Positions 1 to 11,079 of a stretch of DNA of 64,000 nt are shown here, in pieces (the stretch's first letter is position 1; every line of letters starts with the position of its first letter). The translations under genes were made by a program, and so were the position numbers. Under the pieces are notes generated by a model. The model saw only the letters and a program-made list of their open reading frames with translations. It did no database searches and was not told the DNA's origin. The DNA comes from Chiridota heheva (Eukaryota; Echinodermata; Holothuroidea; Apodida; Chiridotidae), in the NCBI GenBank assembly GCA_020152595.1, contig JAIGNY010003263.1, forward strand, positions 57,501 through 121,500. The letters are read 5' to 3'.

Positions 1-185
1 GATTATCGGGAAATTTTCTTCAATTTTGAGGCAATTTTCTTCAATTTTCATGAATTTAATTAGATTTTCGTGAGTTTTTTTTATTTTGGGAATCATTTTT
101 TATTTTTAGAAATTTTTAAAAAGTTACACATATTTCTAATAATTTTACAAAAATTTACAAAAATTATCACAAGTTTCCGGTTGAT
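1..185. repeat. AT-rich degenerate repeat (GGGAAATTTTCTTCAATTTT-like)
   Basis: Short imperfect repeats of the type GGGAAATTTTCTTCAATTTT run to about position 185. The same kind of sequence recurs at 21300-21620, beside a LINE remnant, so this is probably a dispersed low-complexity repeat. The short open frames over it have no recognisable domain. Confidence 0.45.
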
Positions 186-558
186 ATTTCTACCTCCCAA
201 CCGGGAACGTGAAAATAGCCCCCATCCTACCCCCACACTCCCACGCTTCCGATAATTTTCGTTTGCCTACCTGGCACCAAAAGCTGAATACGCCACTCAT
301 TTCCCTTGTGAAAATTGTAGGTAATCAAGTGCCTGAATTGAAGAATCATTCTATATACGTAAGACGTGGGTTGCTTAACCCTCTTCAAGAGTTCGAGGAA
401 AAGAATTATTGTACACTCAATGTATTTAGCTATTTATAAATTATCATACAACTTGGGAAGAAATAACTAAAGTTTAAAAAGAAAGAAAGAAGATAACGTA
501 TGGTAATGAACGATATGGAATATGTAGATTTTTATAAGTCGGCTTTCTTCCTTTTCAG

Positions 559-669
559 AGCTTTTCGTTTGTTCTAACGGAAGGGCTTTACTTGGACGAG
601 TCGTGAGGTGTGACGAAAACCGATTCGCGGAGTGCGAGGATGCGAGTGATGAAATCGGCTGTCCCAATA
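559..669 (+). CDS. Internal exon: LDL-receptor class A (LDLa) domain
   Basis: The exon follows a strong acceptor (pyrimidine-rich run ending TTTTCAG at 558) and ends at a plausible GTAATT donor (670). It is symmetric, phase 1 at both ends, as is usual for LDLa exons. The reading frame contains VCSNGR, then RCDENRF, AEC, and the acidic calcium-binding signature EDASDEIGC, so cysteines 2, 4, 5 and 6 of an LDLa module are present. The position of cysteine 3 is alanine (NGRALL), and no cysteine 1 lies in the exon. In this family C1 pairs with C3, so the two absences fit loss of one disulfide. LDLa modules are extracellular and usually bind ligands. The end phase joins directly to the exon at 3600-3886. 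Upstream exons must lie before position 1. The domain is clear; gene identity is unknown. Confidence 0.72.
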
Positions 670-779
670 GTAATTTTTTATTAAATTTTAATTTTCTATT
701 TATCTGTTCACGGTGTTTTATCCGCTATAACAATAACCCTCATTTTCACATGGTTAAAGTTACAGAAAAATATCAAAGA

Positions 780-2150
780 GTCACGTAGAGTAATATCCAA
801 CAGTCACTTAGCAAATACGCAATTTTTAACATTTGTTTTATAGACGTACAAAAGTAGTGAAATTAATTCATTAATCAGAAACGGGAGAATTGGAAATTCA
901 AATTATACTTAGCGTTTTTGATTCACTTTTTAAAGTACTTTAAAAATCATGTTGGACCTATGTGAAGGAAGTTGTACCACTTCGCAATACGCATTGGCAC
1001 GCTCCAGAACTGATGAAACTTTTATAAAACTAGACTAAAAGTTTGGAGACATCACTGTAGAACGTGAACATCTGACACTCACTTTAAAATCCTTAAGCGT
1101 GCCACGATGGTCATGTCACTGGGAAGCTGTAAAAAGTGTCCATGAGTAAATAGAGATCATTGTTCAAGCTCTTATTCAACTAGCAAATGACTAAGACCTT
1201 AAGACGTACTGTGATTGTCGTGCACTTCTTACCTCTGTATGTGACTTCGAGTTTATTCTTGGGCTGTGTATCCTTTAGGTCATCCATTCAAACACCAACA
1301 GGCAGACAGGTATAACAGATTCTTACAATCCCAAAATACGGATGTGATCACTGTCCAACGAAATGCAGAGCCTGCTTACCACAAGGATATTGAGAACACG
1401 TCGCAATGAACAGATGAAGAAAACTTTGATCTCATGTGGCAACTAGCCTTACTAGCTCATCAGATCAACAACAACATCCAATCTTGGATTGAAGAAACCG
1501 AAATCAGCTTTCCTAACGCGCAGGTTCCTCATAGGAAGCACTCGCGCCAATACAAGCTCTTATGGAAGAGGGCGAAACAACAGATGGACAAGTGATGACT
1601 CCAAAACACCATCATCGAGTTAACACCTATTACAGTTGAATTGACCATGGAGCTATTAACAAGGTGCCCACACAATTGGAAGCTCGGTTCAAGGGAGACA
1701 AAGATATCCTTGTTGCTCTTGGTGCAATTGTTAAAGATACCACACCATCACTTTCTGACTAAGAATTAATTGAAACTTCTAAAGCCCGGACAAAGCACTG
1801 ATTGAAGCAGACCGAGGACTTTTTCCAGTTTTCCTTTTTTTGTTGTAGAAAATCCTGGATCTGCCCTTGGTCTTTGCATATTCTTTTTGGCCGATACCCT
1901 TCTTGCGACTGCCACGTACCAGTACTCCAAGAACAACTTTGTGATACTATCATCATCCATGCAAATAACATGGCCAGTTCAGCGGAGCTAATAGTGCAAG
2001 ATCTTAGCTCCAATGCTTGTCGAAACGGCTCTATCAATTGGACTACTTCTGGTGACTGGTGGTTATCCGTTCCTGTCATTTTACCGCATTATTGACCGCA
2101 GAGGTAGAAATGCTCCAACTGCTTTAGGTGCCTGCGATATAGAGTCCACG
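780..2150. other. Intron of the LDLa/CUB gene, mostly unassigned
   Basis: No convincing exon was seen here. Several short frames occur at 1759-2095 on both strands without recognisable domains. Part of 1300-2150 may be the badly decayed 5' side of the LINE remnant that starts near 2155, but I could not identify endonuclease motifs. Confidence 0.4.
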
Positions 2151-2154
2151 ATTA

Positions 2155-2900
2155 GTATAAAGGAAGCGAAATCTATTGACTTTAAAAGTAAAAGTTATCG
2201 GACTGGTTCATCATCAACACCGGAGTCAGACAAGGATGTGCAATGTAAGGATTCCTCTTCATCATAGCATTATACTGGGTTATGAAAACAACCACAGACA
2301 AATAGACTTGAAATCGGAGGGAACCAGTTTTCAACAATGGAAACAAAATAGATTATGTTAATGATATTGTTTTTATTTCAAACACAAGAGAAAATCTACA
2401 AACCAACACATCTCGAATTCATAAAATTACTTCTTAAAATGAATGAAAAGAAAAGAGAAAAGAAAAATAATGAGGATGAAGAATAACATTGAAATAGCAA
2501 TAGCTGTATCAGATAACGAGCTAGAAGATGTGGACAAGTTTTTATACCTGGGCGCAACATTGTTTAAAGACGGAGGTACCGAAGATGATATAAGAAGGAG
2601 AACCTCCTTAGCCCAAGCCACACTTAAGCTGTTAACCAACTCGGTAAAATATGGGATTCAAACATATAAACAGATATAAGAAAAAATTTTTTCAGAATTC
2701 TTAAGAATTGTTCACACAAATGTTACATCAGTGTTACTTTATAGTTTAGTTCTCAGAAAGTTTATGGTTCAGCCTAAAACCTGGAAGTTGACCAAATTAG
2801 AGAAAATGCATTAGAAAAGTTGACAACAGTTGAGAAAAATTATGAAGAGATTGGGTGGAATAGTTGGAGGGAGGCGACATAATTTGCAAGAGACAGGAAG
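2155..2900 (+). pseudogene. Decayed LINE reverse transcriptase fragment
   Basis: Pieces of a non-LTR retrotransposon reverse transcriptase appear in order but in different frames. TGVRQGC (about 2219) is the usual motif before the active site. YVNDIVFIS (about 2355) is a damaged YADD motif. LEDVDKFLYLGATLFKDGG (about 2521) is the conserved segment after the palm, followed by degenerate VLLYS and TWKLTKLEKM pieces near 2740-2810. Frameshifts and stops separate them, so the copy is dead. It lies inside the intron between the LDLa and CUB-like exons. The clade cannot be set; the YLGA.....DGG segment resembles endonuclease-type LINEs similar to the minus-strand copy at 21650-24030. Confidence 0.75.
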
Positions 2901-3599
2901 AAATGAAAAAAGCTTCTTCACGAAGCCTCAATCTCCACAGTCAGGAGAGGAGAGCGGTATAATGTAAGGAAAGATATAGAGTCCAGGTTTTGCAGCCATA
3001 CAAGAGTGAGGTGAGGACCATCGCTATCTGGCTTTGTAAACTTTGATCCGGGAACGGCTATAAAAAGGGAATGGCCGTAAAAAGAAAATAGGAGTTTCGA
3101 AAAAAGAACTCATTTAAATAATTTGAGGAACCTTGGATCTAAATTCTAAACTCAATTATACCACATTTACAAATTCAATGCCTTAAAGCTCTCAGTGGCT
3201 CTCAACTGGAGAATAAAACTGGTGTAAAACTCTTTGTTAAACATTTGTTGTAGATTTCATGAATGCAAGGATTATTTGTCGATTCTTACAATTAGTATAT
3301 GGTAATTGGGGCAGCAAATTCTGACCGAACGTTTTTGAGTCTTTGCCATAACCATCAAACTCTACCAGAAATAGATTTTCTCAACATTTCAGTGACTACG
3401 ATTTTGGGATGAAAATGAAAGCTTTACATATAGATGTTGAGCTCTCCGCTGTGGTGTATCAATGGTGTAATAATAAGGTGGGAAAGTTGACATAAATCAT
3501 AATGATACTGATCAAACTGGCAACAAAGGGGCCTGAGATATCTTACTGAAAGGCCCTAGTTGATCCACTGTTAATGTACCTGACACCCTTATTTTACAG

Positions 3600-3886
3600 A
3601 TATTCTGGTGGAGGATCAACTCATCAGCTTTAATCCAGTACCGGAGAGTAGCTTCTATCGATGGGCATTTACGGCTGAGTCAGGACTTTCACTTACCATC
3701 ACCTTTGAGTCACTCAATGTGAATTTTGCAATTTTATACGTGACATCACAGAGTATGCCGAATGAGAAATTCTTTCCAACGGCGGAGAACAACCAAGTTG
3801 TGATAAACGGAATGGCCATCATCACTTTTCAGAGAGCAATTCCTGGTGCCACTTTTGCAGCAACATGTGAAGCCACACCAGCTTAA
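3600..3886 (+). CDS. Terminal exon: CUB-like domain, stop at 3884-3886
   Basis: An acceptor (TTATTTTACAG, ending 3599) opens an exon whose first two bases complete a phase-1 codon. That is the phase left by the LDLa exon at 669, so the two join in frame. The 95 residues follow a CUB beta-sandwich pattern: YRWAFTAESGLSLTITFES resembles the W-x-I-x-A-x-x-G...LTF segment, and NNQVVINGMAIITF followed by GATFAATCEA resembles the N-x-L...F...GF-x-A-x-Y end. Most CUB cysteines are missing; one remains near the end. The frame closes with TAA. LDLa and CUB modules often occur together in secreted or membrane proteins of deuterostome invertebrates. The CUB call is by pattern only and a divergent beta-sandwich of another type is possible. 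An AATAAA lies at about 4391. Confidence 0.55.
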
Positions 3887-4540
3887 AGTGCAGGAGTGGG
3901 TGACGGTACAAAGTAGAAGTAAAATGTGATTGGTTTTATACTTTCAAACTCGTCATGGTCAAATGTTAACCGCTTAAATGAAAAATTTAACATACCTGTC
4001 AACAGCTCAAAGTTCTCATTTTACTGCATATCTTATATTATAAAATGGAGTTTACCTTATCTTCCTATACCACATCTAAAATTGTCCCTCAACAAATTGT
4101 ATGGTTCTATGTTGAAGATACAAGAAAATACTGCTTTTCTTACCAAGACTTGGGCGAAGAGTTTTAATTACAAACTTCAAGATGTCCAAAGGATCATGTT
4201 TTGTTTTCTATATTTAAAGATATTTATCAAGGCAAATTTCATGTTCATTGCTTTAACAAATTTGTCTTAAACATTGAAAAGGACTGACATCTGAAAAGAA
4301 ATATTTGCACATATATGTGAAATATAATACTCAAAATTTCGTTTTAAGTGTATTATTATTAAAAGGATCGTCATATTGACGACGCACGCAGAATAAAGTG
4401 AAGTCGCAAACGTTTACAGTTTAATTTATTTTTTGTTAAATCATTTATATCTAATCTGTTTCTGCAAACCATTTTCAGAACTTTTAAAGTACAATTCACA
4501 TGCCTGGGACAATGAAGAAGAAAACTGAACTTTGTCAAAT
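3887..4540. other. Probable 3' UTR and intergenic sequence
   Basis: No domain-bearing frame was seen. An AATAAA at about 4391 could be the polyadenylation signal of the LDLa/CUB gene, but nothing else supports a transcript end there. Confidence 0.35.
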
Positions 4541-5400
4541 TTGTGTAAGTTTGCTTATTGCAGATATTGTACTTTCCCCATCCCCAACCCCTCTCCAAAA
4601 AAACAAATGAAAATGTTCTTATGCTTGTACATATATGAAGCACACCAGTTAACGTATCATTTTCACTTTGGATGGAATTCTAATTGTTATAATCGATGGC
4701 ATTTGCTAAATCAATCATTTATAGGCTAGGGCGAGGGTAGATGCTATCTTTAATTATGATCTTGAAGGTCAAATTAAAGGTCAAAAGGTCATTAAATGTG
4801 AAAATTCAGCCTTATATACATTTTTAGTCTCATTTATTGTATCTGTTTCTTTTAAAACTTATTTAACTGTCATGATATTTCATTAATTAATTAATTAACA
4901 TTAATTAGACCCTTCAATAATCACGCCTTGATTATAAATTAATTAGACATAGGCGCCAACCCGAAAAATTGAAGTAGCACCTTAAACATTAATTTTAAGG
5001 TCCCATTTTCCAAAAGTGTTGAAAAGCTCATTAATTAGAATATAAATTATTCGGAATCAAATTTTGTCCTTTAAGTTCAACTTGAATCAAATTTTTCGGA
5101 TGTTTTTTTACTTCATTAAGGGCATCCATTGTTATTTCCTTAAATTCTTATGTGTATCTTAGAAAAATTATTAAAGGATGAGACAGAAGGTATGGACTGA
5201 TGTCCCCTCAATTTTAGTCAAAGGTCACTTAAATCTAAAAGTTCAGTTTTCATATTTTTCATGCATGGTGAAGCCTCGTTAAAGCTTGTTTGCCTTTTTT
5301 TCTGATGAATAGCACGGGAGAAAATTGCCATTGAATGCTCCTGGATTCTGAGGCTGCTTTTAAAGTAAAAGGTCACTCAAGGTCAATGGTCACATGATGC
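4540..5400 (+). repeat. Dispersed ~0.85 kb repeat, left copy of an inverted pair
   Basis: This segment matches the reverse complement of 11080-11890 along most of its length. Shared landmarks include GCAGATATTGTACTTTCCC, CTTATGCTTGTACATATATG, the AGGTCA repeats, and TGAATGCTCC near the inner end. The pair lies about 5.7 kb apart and flanks the 30-bp minisatellite, a LINE remnant and the 9.1-10.3 kb array. It could be the arms of one large foldback element or two independent copies of a dispersed family. Confidence 0.7.
4766..4791 (+). promoter_or_regulatory. Three AGGTCA half-sites (spacing 6 and 2)
   Basis: AGGTCA occurs at 4766, 4778 and 4786, giving a DR6 and a DR2 arrangement. AGGTCA direct repeats are the classic half-sites of nuclear receptors. 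These are inside the dispersed repeat and may have no host function. Confidence 0.35.
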
Positions 5401-5453
5401 TAAAACGGCATGTTTCTGATTTTCTGTATCCATACATTGTAAAACCATTTAAA

Positions 5454-6693
5454 AAATATTGTGTTACACATTGCTTCATTACCTAAGATTGTGCTACACA
5501 TTGCTTCATTACCTAATATTGTATTACACATTGCTTCATTACCTAATATTGTGTTACACATTGCTTCATTACCTAATATTGTGTTACATATTGCTTCATT
5601 ACCTGATATTGTGGTACACATTGCTTCATTACCTAATATTGTGTTACACATTGCTTCATTACCTAATATTGTGGTACACATTGCTTCATTACCTAATATT
5701 GTGTTACATATTGCTTCATTACCTAATATTGTGTTACATATTGCTTCATTACCTAAGATTGTGCTACACATTGCTTCATTACCTAATATTGTGTTACACA
5801 TTGCTTCATTACCTAATGTTGTGTTACACATTGCTTCATTACCTAAATTGTGTTACACATTGCTTCATTACCTTTACCTAATATTGTGTTACACATTGCT
5901 TCATTACCTAATATTGTGGTACACATTGCTTCATTACCTAATATTGTGTTACATATTGCTTCATTACCTAATATTGTGTTACATATTGCTTCATTACCTA
6001 AGATTTGTTACACATTGCTTCATTACCTAATATTGTGTTACACATTGCTTCATTACCTAATATTGTGGTACACATTGCTTCATTACCTAATATTGTGTTA
6101 CACATTGCTTCATTACCTAAGATTGTGCTACACATTGCTTCATTACCTAATATTGTATTACACATTGCTTCATTACCTAATATTGTGTTACATATTGCTT
6201 CATTACCTAATATTGTGGTACACATTGCTTCATTACCTAATATTGTGTTACACATTGCTTCATTACCTAATATTGTGGTACACATTGCTTCATTACCTAA
6301 TATTGTGTTACATATTGCTTCATTACCTAATATTGTGTTACATATTGCTTCATTACCTAAGATTGTGCTACACATTGCTTCATTACCTAATATTGATTGT
6401 GGTACACATTGCTTCATTACCTAATATTGTGTTACATATTGCTTCATTACCTAATATTGTGTTACACATTGCTTCATTACCTAAGATTGTGCTACACATT
6501 GCTTCATTACCTAATATTGTGTTACACATTGCTTCATTACCTAATATTGTGTTACACATTGCTTCATTACCTAATATTGTGTTACACATTGCTTCATTAC
6601 TTAATATTGTGTTACACATTGCTTCATTACCTAATATTGTGTTACACATTGCTTCATTACCTAATAATGTGTTACACATTGCTTCATTACCTA
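5454..6693. repeat. 30-bp minisatellite, about 41 units
   Basis: Units read ATTGTGTTACACATTGCTTC followed by ATTACCTAAT, exactly 30 bp, with variants GTGGTACAC, GTGCTACAC, GTATTACAC and GTGTTACAT. As 30 is a multiple of three, several frames on both strands stay open (periods such as NIVLHIASLP and ILGNEAMCNT); these are artefacts. The variant order seen from 5490 to 5790 recurs at 6121-6390, so blocks of about nine to ten units have duplicated. Rare indels occur at 5848, 5873, 6004 and 6394. Confidence 0.97.
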
Positions 6694-7190
6694 TTTCAAG
6701 TTCACCAAAGCCTTTATTTCAGGAAAATGTATTTAGTAATTGATCTACTAGTCAGCTGTATTGCAGCAGTCCATGTCACACCCACAGGCCACGCACGGGC
6801 TATCGTGCACCTAGAAATGGTTCGGAAGCATGTGCATTTAGATGTCCGACACTTTGATAGCAACGATTTCCAGATAGGCATTATGTAGCAACTTTGTCCA
6901 GGCAGCCATTAGGCAACAAAACTCCTCTTTCCCAGGTAGAGTGTCAACGAACGTTGGGATAGTTATTTTCTTGGTCTGCATTAGGTAGCAAGTTCAAGGG
7001 TGTATTACGTATGTTGCAACATTTTGCTCATGCTGGAGCACAAATTTGAAGGCTGGCAATATCTGGAAATTGCCAATACTACGGATTGTTGATCAGGTTC
7101 TCTATCTATGTGGAATTCAACCCCTTCAACGTGGGGGGAGAGCTCGCCATTACGTCCAGTTTAATTTTTAAGGAGCGGCTAGTCGTCGTC
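6694..7190. other. Unassigned spacer between minisatellite and LINE remnant
   Basis: No recognisable gene. A short + frame (6729-6888) starts just after the minisatellite but has no motif I can name. Confidence 0.4.
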
Positions 7191-7199
7191 GTATGCCAG

Positions 7200-8600
7200 G
7201 ACACTATTTTAGTAAATTAGTAGTCTATTTTACAGCCAAGTCCCCAGCCTGCGACACCACCATTAAGTCATGGGAGTGGGAAGTTGTCCACCATGTGGTG
7301 CATCGTCCTGGCTTCACCATAGTTGCAAAGGGGCGATGCGGCATGTTCACAATTGCAATGGCTGCTGCGGCATGGCCCTGCATCAGTCAGTCAGAGTGGA
7401 ACCGGTTGAGAAGTATCCATTGATCACGGGAAGGACCATACCCGGGTTCTAAATGTTGAGGTCGGTGACCAGGTACTTGTGCGGGACGACGGCTTGGTCC
7501 CACTGTTTGCCCCGCATGTCTTCTGAAGTTGCCGTGCTGTCCGGGAGATTGGACCAGACAAGTTAAATTTCGAGACTTGAGTATGGTCCTTGGATGGAAG
7601 TTGGTGTCACTGAGCAGAGGGAGCTCGTCAGGAATGGATTTTAAGGACAAGTCTTGATGTGGCAACCTCTTTTGAGATGTCTGGATGGGAAATGTTACTC
7701 AGAACTGGGAACCAATCAATCCTTGTACAGCTAACGGCACCAGTAATCGTTCTCATGGCGTTTTTTTTCAGTTGGACATCAACATTGCTGATATGTTTAG
7801 AGTACAGTATACTCGGCCGCTGAGTAGCAGATGGAATGTGCTGATGAGCGGAGCATCTTTGCATTTGCTCAGGTGGTACTAGGGAGCATGTGGATTAAGC
7901 TATTTCTGGTCTGAGATTTGGCAGCTACTATTGGGAGATGAAATATGAAGGTGAATGTGTGGACTGTGACAACAAAATATGTGGCCTAAGTGCTTCCCCT
8001 TCTAGGGTTTTGCAGTTGCAAGACACTGGATACTGTTGAACCAGGCTGGACTGGAGTCCCCAGCATTTACAGTATTCGTTGATCTTGTAAATGTCATCGC
8101 TGATGGTGGCTTTGAGGGCTTTAAACTGGTCTTCTTGGTGGGCGAGGCAGATGTTGTCGGCATAGATGAGCTTTGACATGTGGTGGCTAGGAGTTTGTGT
8201 ACAGATTTAACAGGATGGGTGCCAGTACCGATTCTTGTTGCAAACCGTTCTTCTGCATTTTCCAGAAGCGATTGATGGGCACGGAGCCGTTGTTGTAGCA
8301 GCAGTTCAAGTGTTTTAGTAGCCCAGCTTGGTAGAACTTGGATATCTCAGCCAGACAGTACCTATCTTTGAGCGTCGCTGAGAGCCATTTTCAATGTGGT
8401 TGGTGAGGGCAAGGACATGGTCTTCCGTACATTTACCAGACCGGTACCGGGCTTGCTTGTCATGCAGTCCTTCCTCTACAGTCTGATATTTGATTTGATG
8501 TGATGGAGGATGATCCGCTCCAGAAGTTTGCAGCACATCATCTGCGATAATCGTACGTTCCTACCCTATGTTTGAAATATTCATAAAGCTATTAATCACA
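7200..8600 (-). pseudogene. LINE (jockey-like) reverse transcriptase remnant
   Basis: Read on the minus strand from 8600 down, the order is that of a jockey-like non-LTR retrotransposon: ARYRSGKCTEDHVLALTNHI (like the GFR.GRST.DQ motif), NGLQQESVLAP (LPQGSVLAP), YADNICLAHQ (active-site YADD with the second aspartate changed to N), DVQLKKNAMRTITGA, then WILLNRFHSD and a terminal SPLCNYGEARTMHHMVDNFP. Frameshifts separate the blocks and the 5' part is missing. The YADN change and the stops show that it is inactive. The end near 7200 matches the usual C-terminal cysteine/histidine segment of these proteins. Confidence 0.85.
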
Positions 8601-9125
8601 ATGGTGAGTGTATCGTTGTTATTTGATGCTGCTTAGAATATTTGAAGCGACTCTTATTTTTACAAGGGGGGGGGGGGTACCTCTATGAGTGGCTCAGATT
8701 GTCTAGCTTGGTGGAGAGCAAGACCCATACCAATATGTTTAGGGGTCAACTATCGTTTTTTGAAAGTTCATCAACGATGTCCTGTGTAATACTGCATTTT
8801 GTTCGATGCCCTCATGCACAACATCAACAGGCCCAACATCAACAGGCCCAAACAACACAGCTTGAAGAAACGTGCATTTCCTGTGAGGGAAGGGATCACT
8901 TTATTTAAATTTTCTTGGTTAACTTGTTGCCAGATATTGGAATCTCCTGGGGCTTCCCGGAGGTCTTGTCTGACTCTGAGGGTCACTTGAACCATTTGTT
9001 GAAAGATGTATCCTCTTCGTAATGCATCAATCAATGCCTGAATAGTAGATCAATTACACTTATGCATATTCTACACATACACACATGCACCTGAAAAAGG
9101 TATTCAAAGACAATGTTTACAGCGC
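8601..9125. other. Unassigned, contains an 87-codon minus frame
   Basis: A minus-strand frame at 8771-9034 includes the doubled segment LGLLML, from a short tandem duplication (CATCAACAGGCCCAA twice near 8821-8850). It may be an older transposon piece. I cannot name it. A poly-G run lies at about 8668. Confidence 0.3.
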
Positions 9126-9129
9126 AATA

Positions 9130-10345
9130 TTTTTACCAGAAAACCAAAGGTTTTGAGGCTCCGACGCTCAATAAGGACTTAAGTTTGAACTATTGTATAA
9201 TAAACGTTATTGCACAATGTGCTCAAAATAACAATGACCAAAGAGCTTTACACAATGACAACCAAATAACTCAGTTCTCAAAAGAATGGAATATCACAAT
9301 TAATTAGATTCAACCATTTTTATTTATCCCATTAACATGTTAACACTTGCTAACAACATATTGATATCAATTATGAAACAAAACAGACATGCGATTGTTA
9401 AAAATGTAAGCATTTAAAATTTTAACTTTATGCATACGCATTAATATGTATGACATTGTTGCCAAAAAAATAGGGCACATCTACAGACCATGCATGGGCT
9501 GTGTATTAAGACCATCTGTGTATGAAGTATAAAATGAATCCAGTTTACCGTTCTTAAGATACCCGTTAAAAGCTCTTTTTGCAAAATCATGTCAAGCCTC
9601 ATGCATCATATTAATGTAATTCAACATTTTGGTACAATGAACATGTGCACATTAACTAACAACATAATTACACTAAATATGAAACGAAACAGACATGTGG
9701 TTGTTAAAATTTGAAAAGTTGAACATGGACATATCTGCAGATCATGGGCTGTGTACCACCAAAGAGCTTCTGTGTAGAAGCTCTTTGGTACCACACATGC
9801 ACTGGATCACATGTAGCGTTCTTGAGATACTCTGTTTACAAGCTCTTTTCAACAAAATCATGTTAAGCCCCACCTACTATGCATATTAATGAAACTCAAC
9901 ATTTTGGTACAATGAACATGTACACACTAACTAACAATATAATTACATTAAATTTAAGAAAACCCCAAATATGAACAGTTTAACATGGGCAATCTGTGTA
10001 ATGTATCACAGTACCACATATAACCTGAATCCCACGTATTATTCTTGAATTACTGTGTTTACAAGCTCTCTTCAACAAAATCATCTTAAGCCCCACCCAC
10101 AATGCATATTAATGAAATTCAAAATTTTTGTACCATGAACATGTAGACGCTAGCTAACAACATAATTATTATGCAAATTTAAAACAGATCAGTCATGCAA
10201 TTGTTAAAATATGAGAATTTCAATATTTTTACATGAAGCCCCGCCTACTCATTAATATGCATGACATTATCACCAAAAACAATAGGGTACATCTACAGAC
10301 CATGGGTTATCTGTGTTCCACATATCTTATAAATCCACTGTACCG
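9130..10345 (-). repeat. 270-290 bp repeat array, inverted copy
   Basis: About four diverged units, each with CATATTAATGAAATTCAACA, TTGGTACAATGAACATGT, CTAACAACATAATTA, CAGACATG and AAGAGCTT-type landmarks. The reverse complement of this family forms the arrays at 17005-18000 and 44545-45085. The left end (CCAGAAAACCAAAGGTTTTG, about 9136) corresponds to the right ends of those two arrays (ACATTTTGGTTCTGGTT), so the family has a defined end. Confidence 0.75.
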
Positions 10346-10681
10346 TTCTTGATCCTATGTAACTGGTGACCAATCACCCATACATGTGTACACCCTACAA
10401 CTGATGACATGGGTGTGATCCTATATAAATGGTGACCAATCAATGTACAACACACACATGGGATGGCGGTATTAGAAAATTAGGGTACACACGTATTTTT
10501 GACTTATTCTATCTAACAGGTGACATGTACCGAAATGCGAAAATACTGAACTTGAATAGTGTTTTAGTCATGATAGTTTTAAAAACAGCCATTTTTAGAA
10601 CTAAAAATAACCAAAGACGTCACCGCTTTGAAGGTGTGTAAACATATGAATGTCATCAGTTGGTGGGTCTAAACAGGTTCA

Positions 10682-10772
10682 CCCATTCATACATACATAC
10701 ATGCATACATACATACACACATATACACACACACACACATATACATACACACACATATATACACATACGCCA
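10682..10772. repeat. CATA/CA microsatellite
   Basis: Interrupted CATA and CA repeats run for about 90 bp. The short open frame over them is an artefact. Confidence 0.9.
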
Positions 10773-10904
10773 TCATGACCGCAAGGTTCCTGATGCTATC
10801 ACATCGGAACCAAAAAAAGGTTTATTACATCCGATAAAGTTTAAAATGTGCGGATACGCAAAGTCAAAAGCTTTCAGTTTTAATTTTATGTGACCTTTGG
10901 CCTT

Positions 10905-11075
10905 ATAATAATATAATAATAATCGTATTGCTTATATAGCGCTTTAGACTGTCATAGACTTGCTTTACAATTATTACCCTGGTCACTGGGCCTTAACTCT
11001 CCTGAAAACTTTCTCACCCTGGGGAGTCACAAGCCCGTTTTATCAGCAGCCACATACAGGCGCCGGGCTCCAAAC
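10905..11075 (-). mobile_element. Possible LINE/SINE 3' tail with ATT-type repeat
   Basis: An AATAATAAT run next to CGTATTGCTTATATAGCGCT looks like the reverse complement of a retroposon tail, in which a GCGCTATATAAG-type end is followed by ATT repeats. Only the tail is recognisable, so the source family is unclear. Confidence 0.4.
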
Positions 11076-11079
11076 ACGC

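Noticed and set aside
5400..6888. Long overlapping open frames on both strands (up to 297 codons)
   Set aside because: They consist of a 10-residue period forced by the 30-bp minisatellite, with no start or flank evidence and alternatives in several frames at once.
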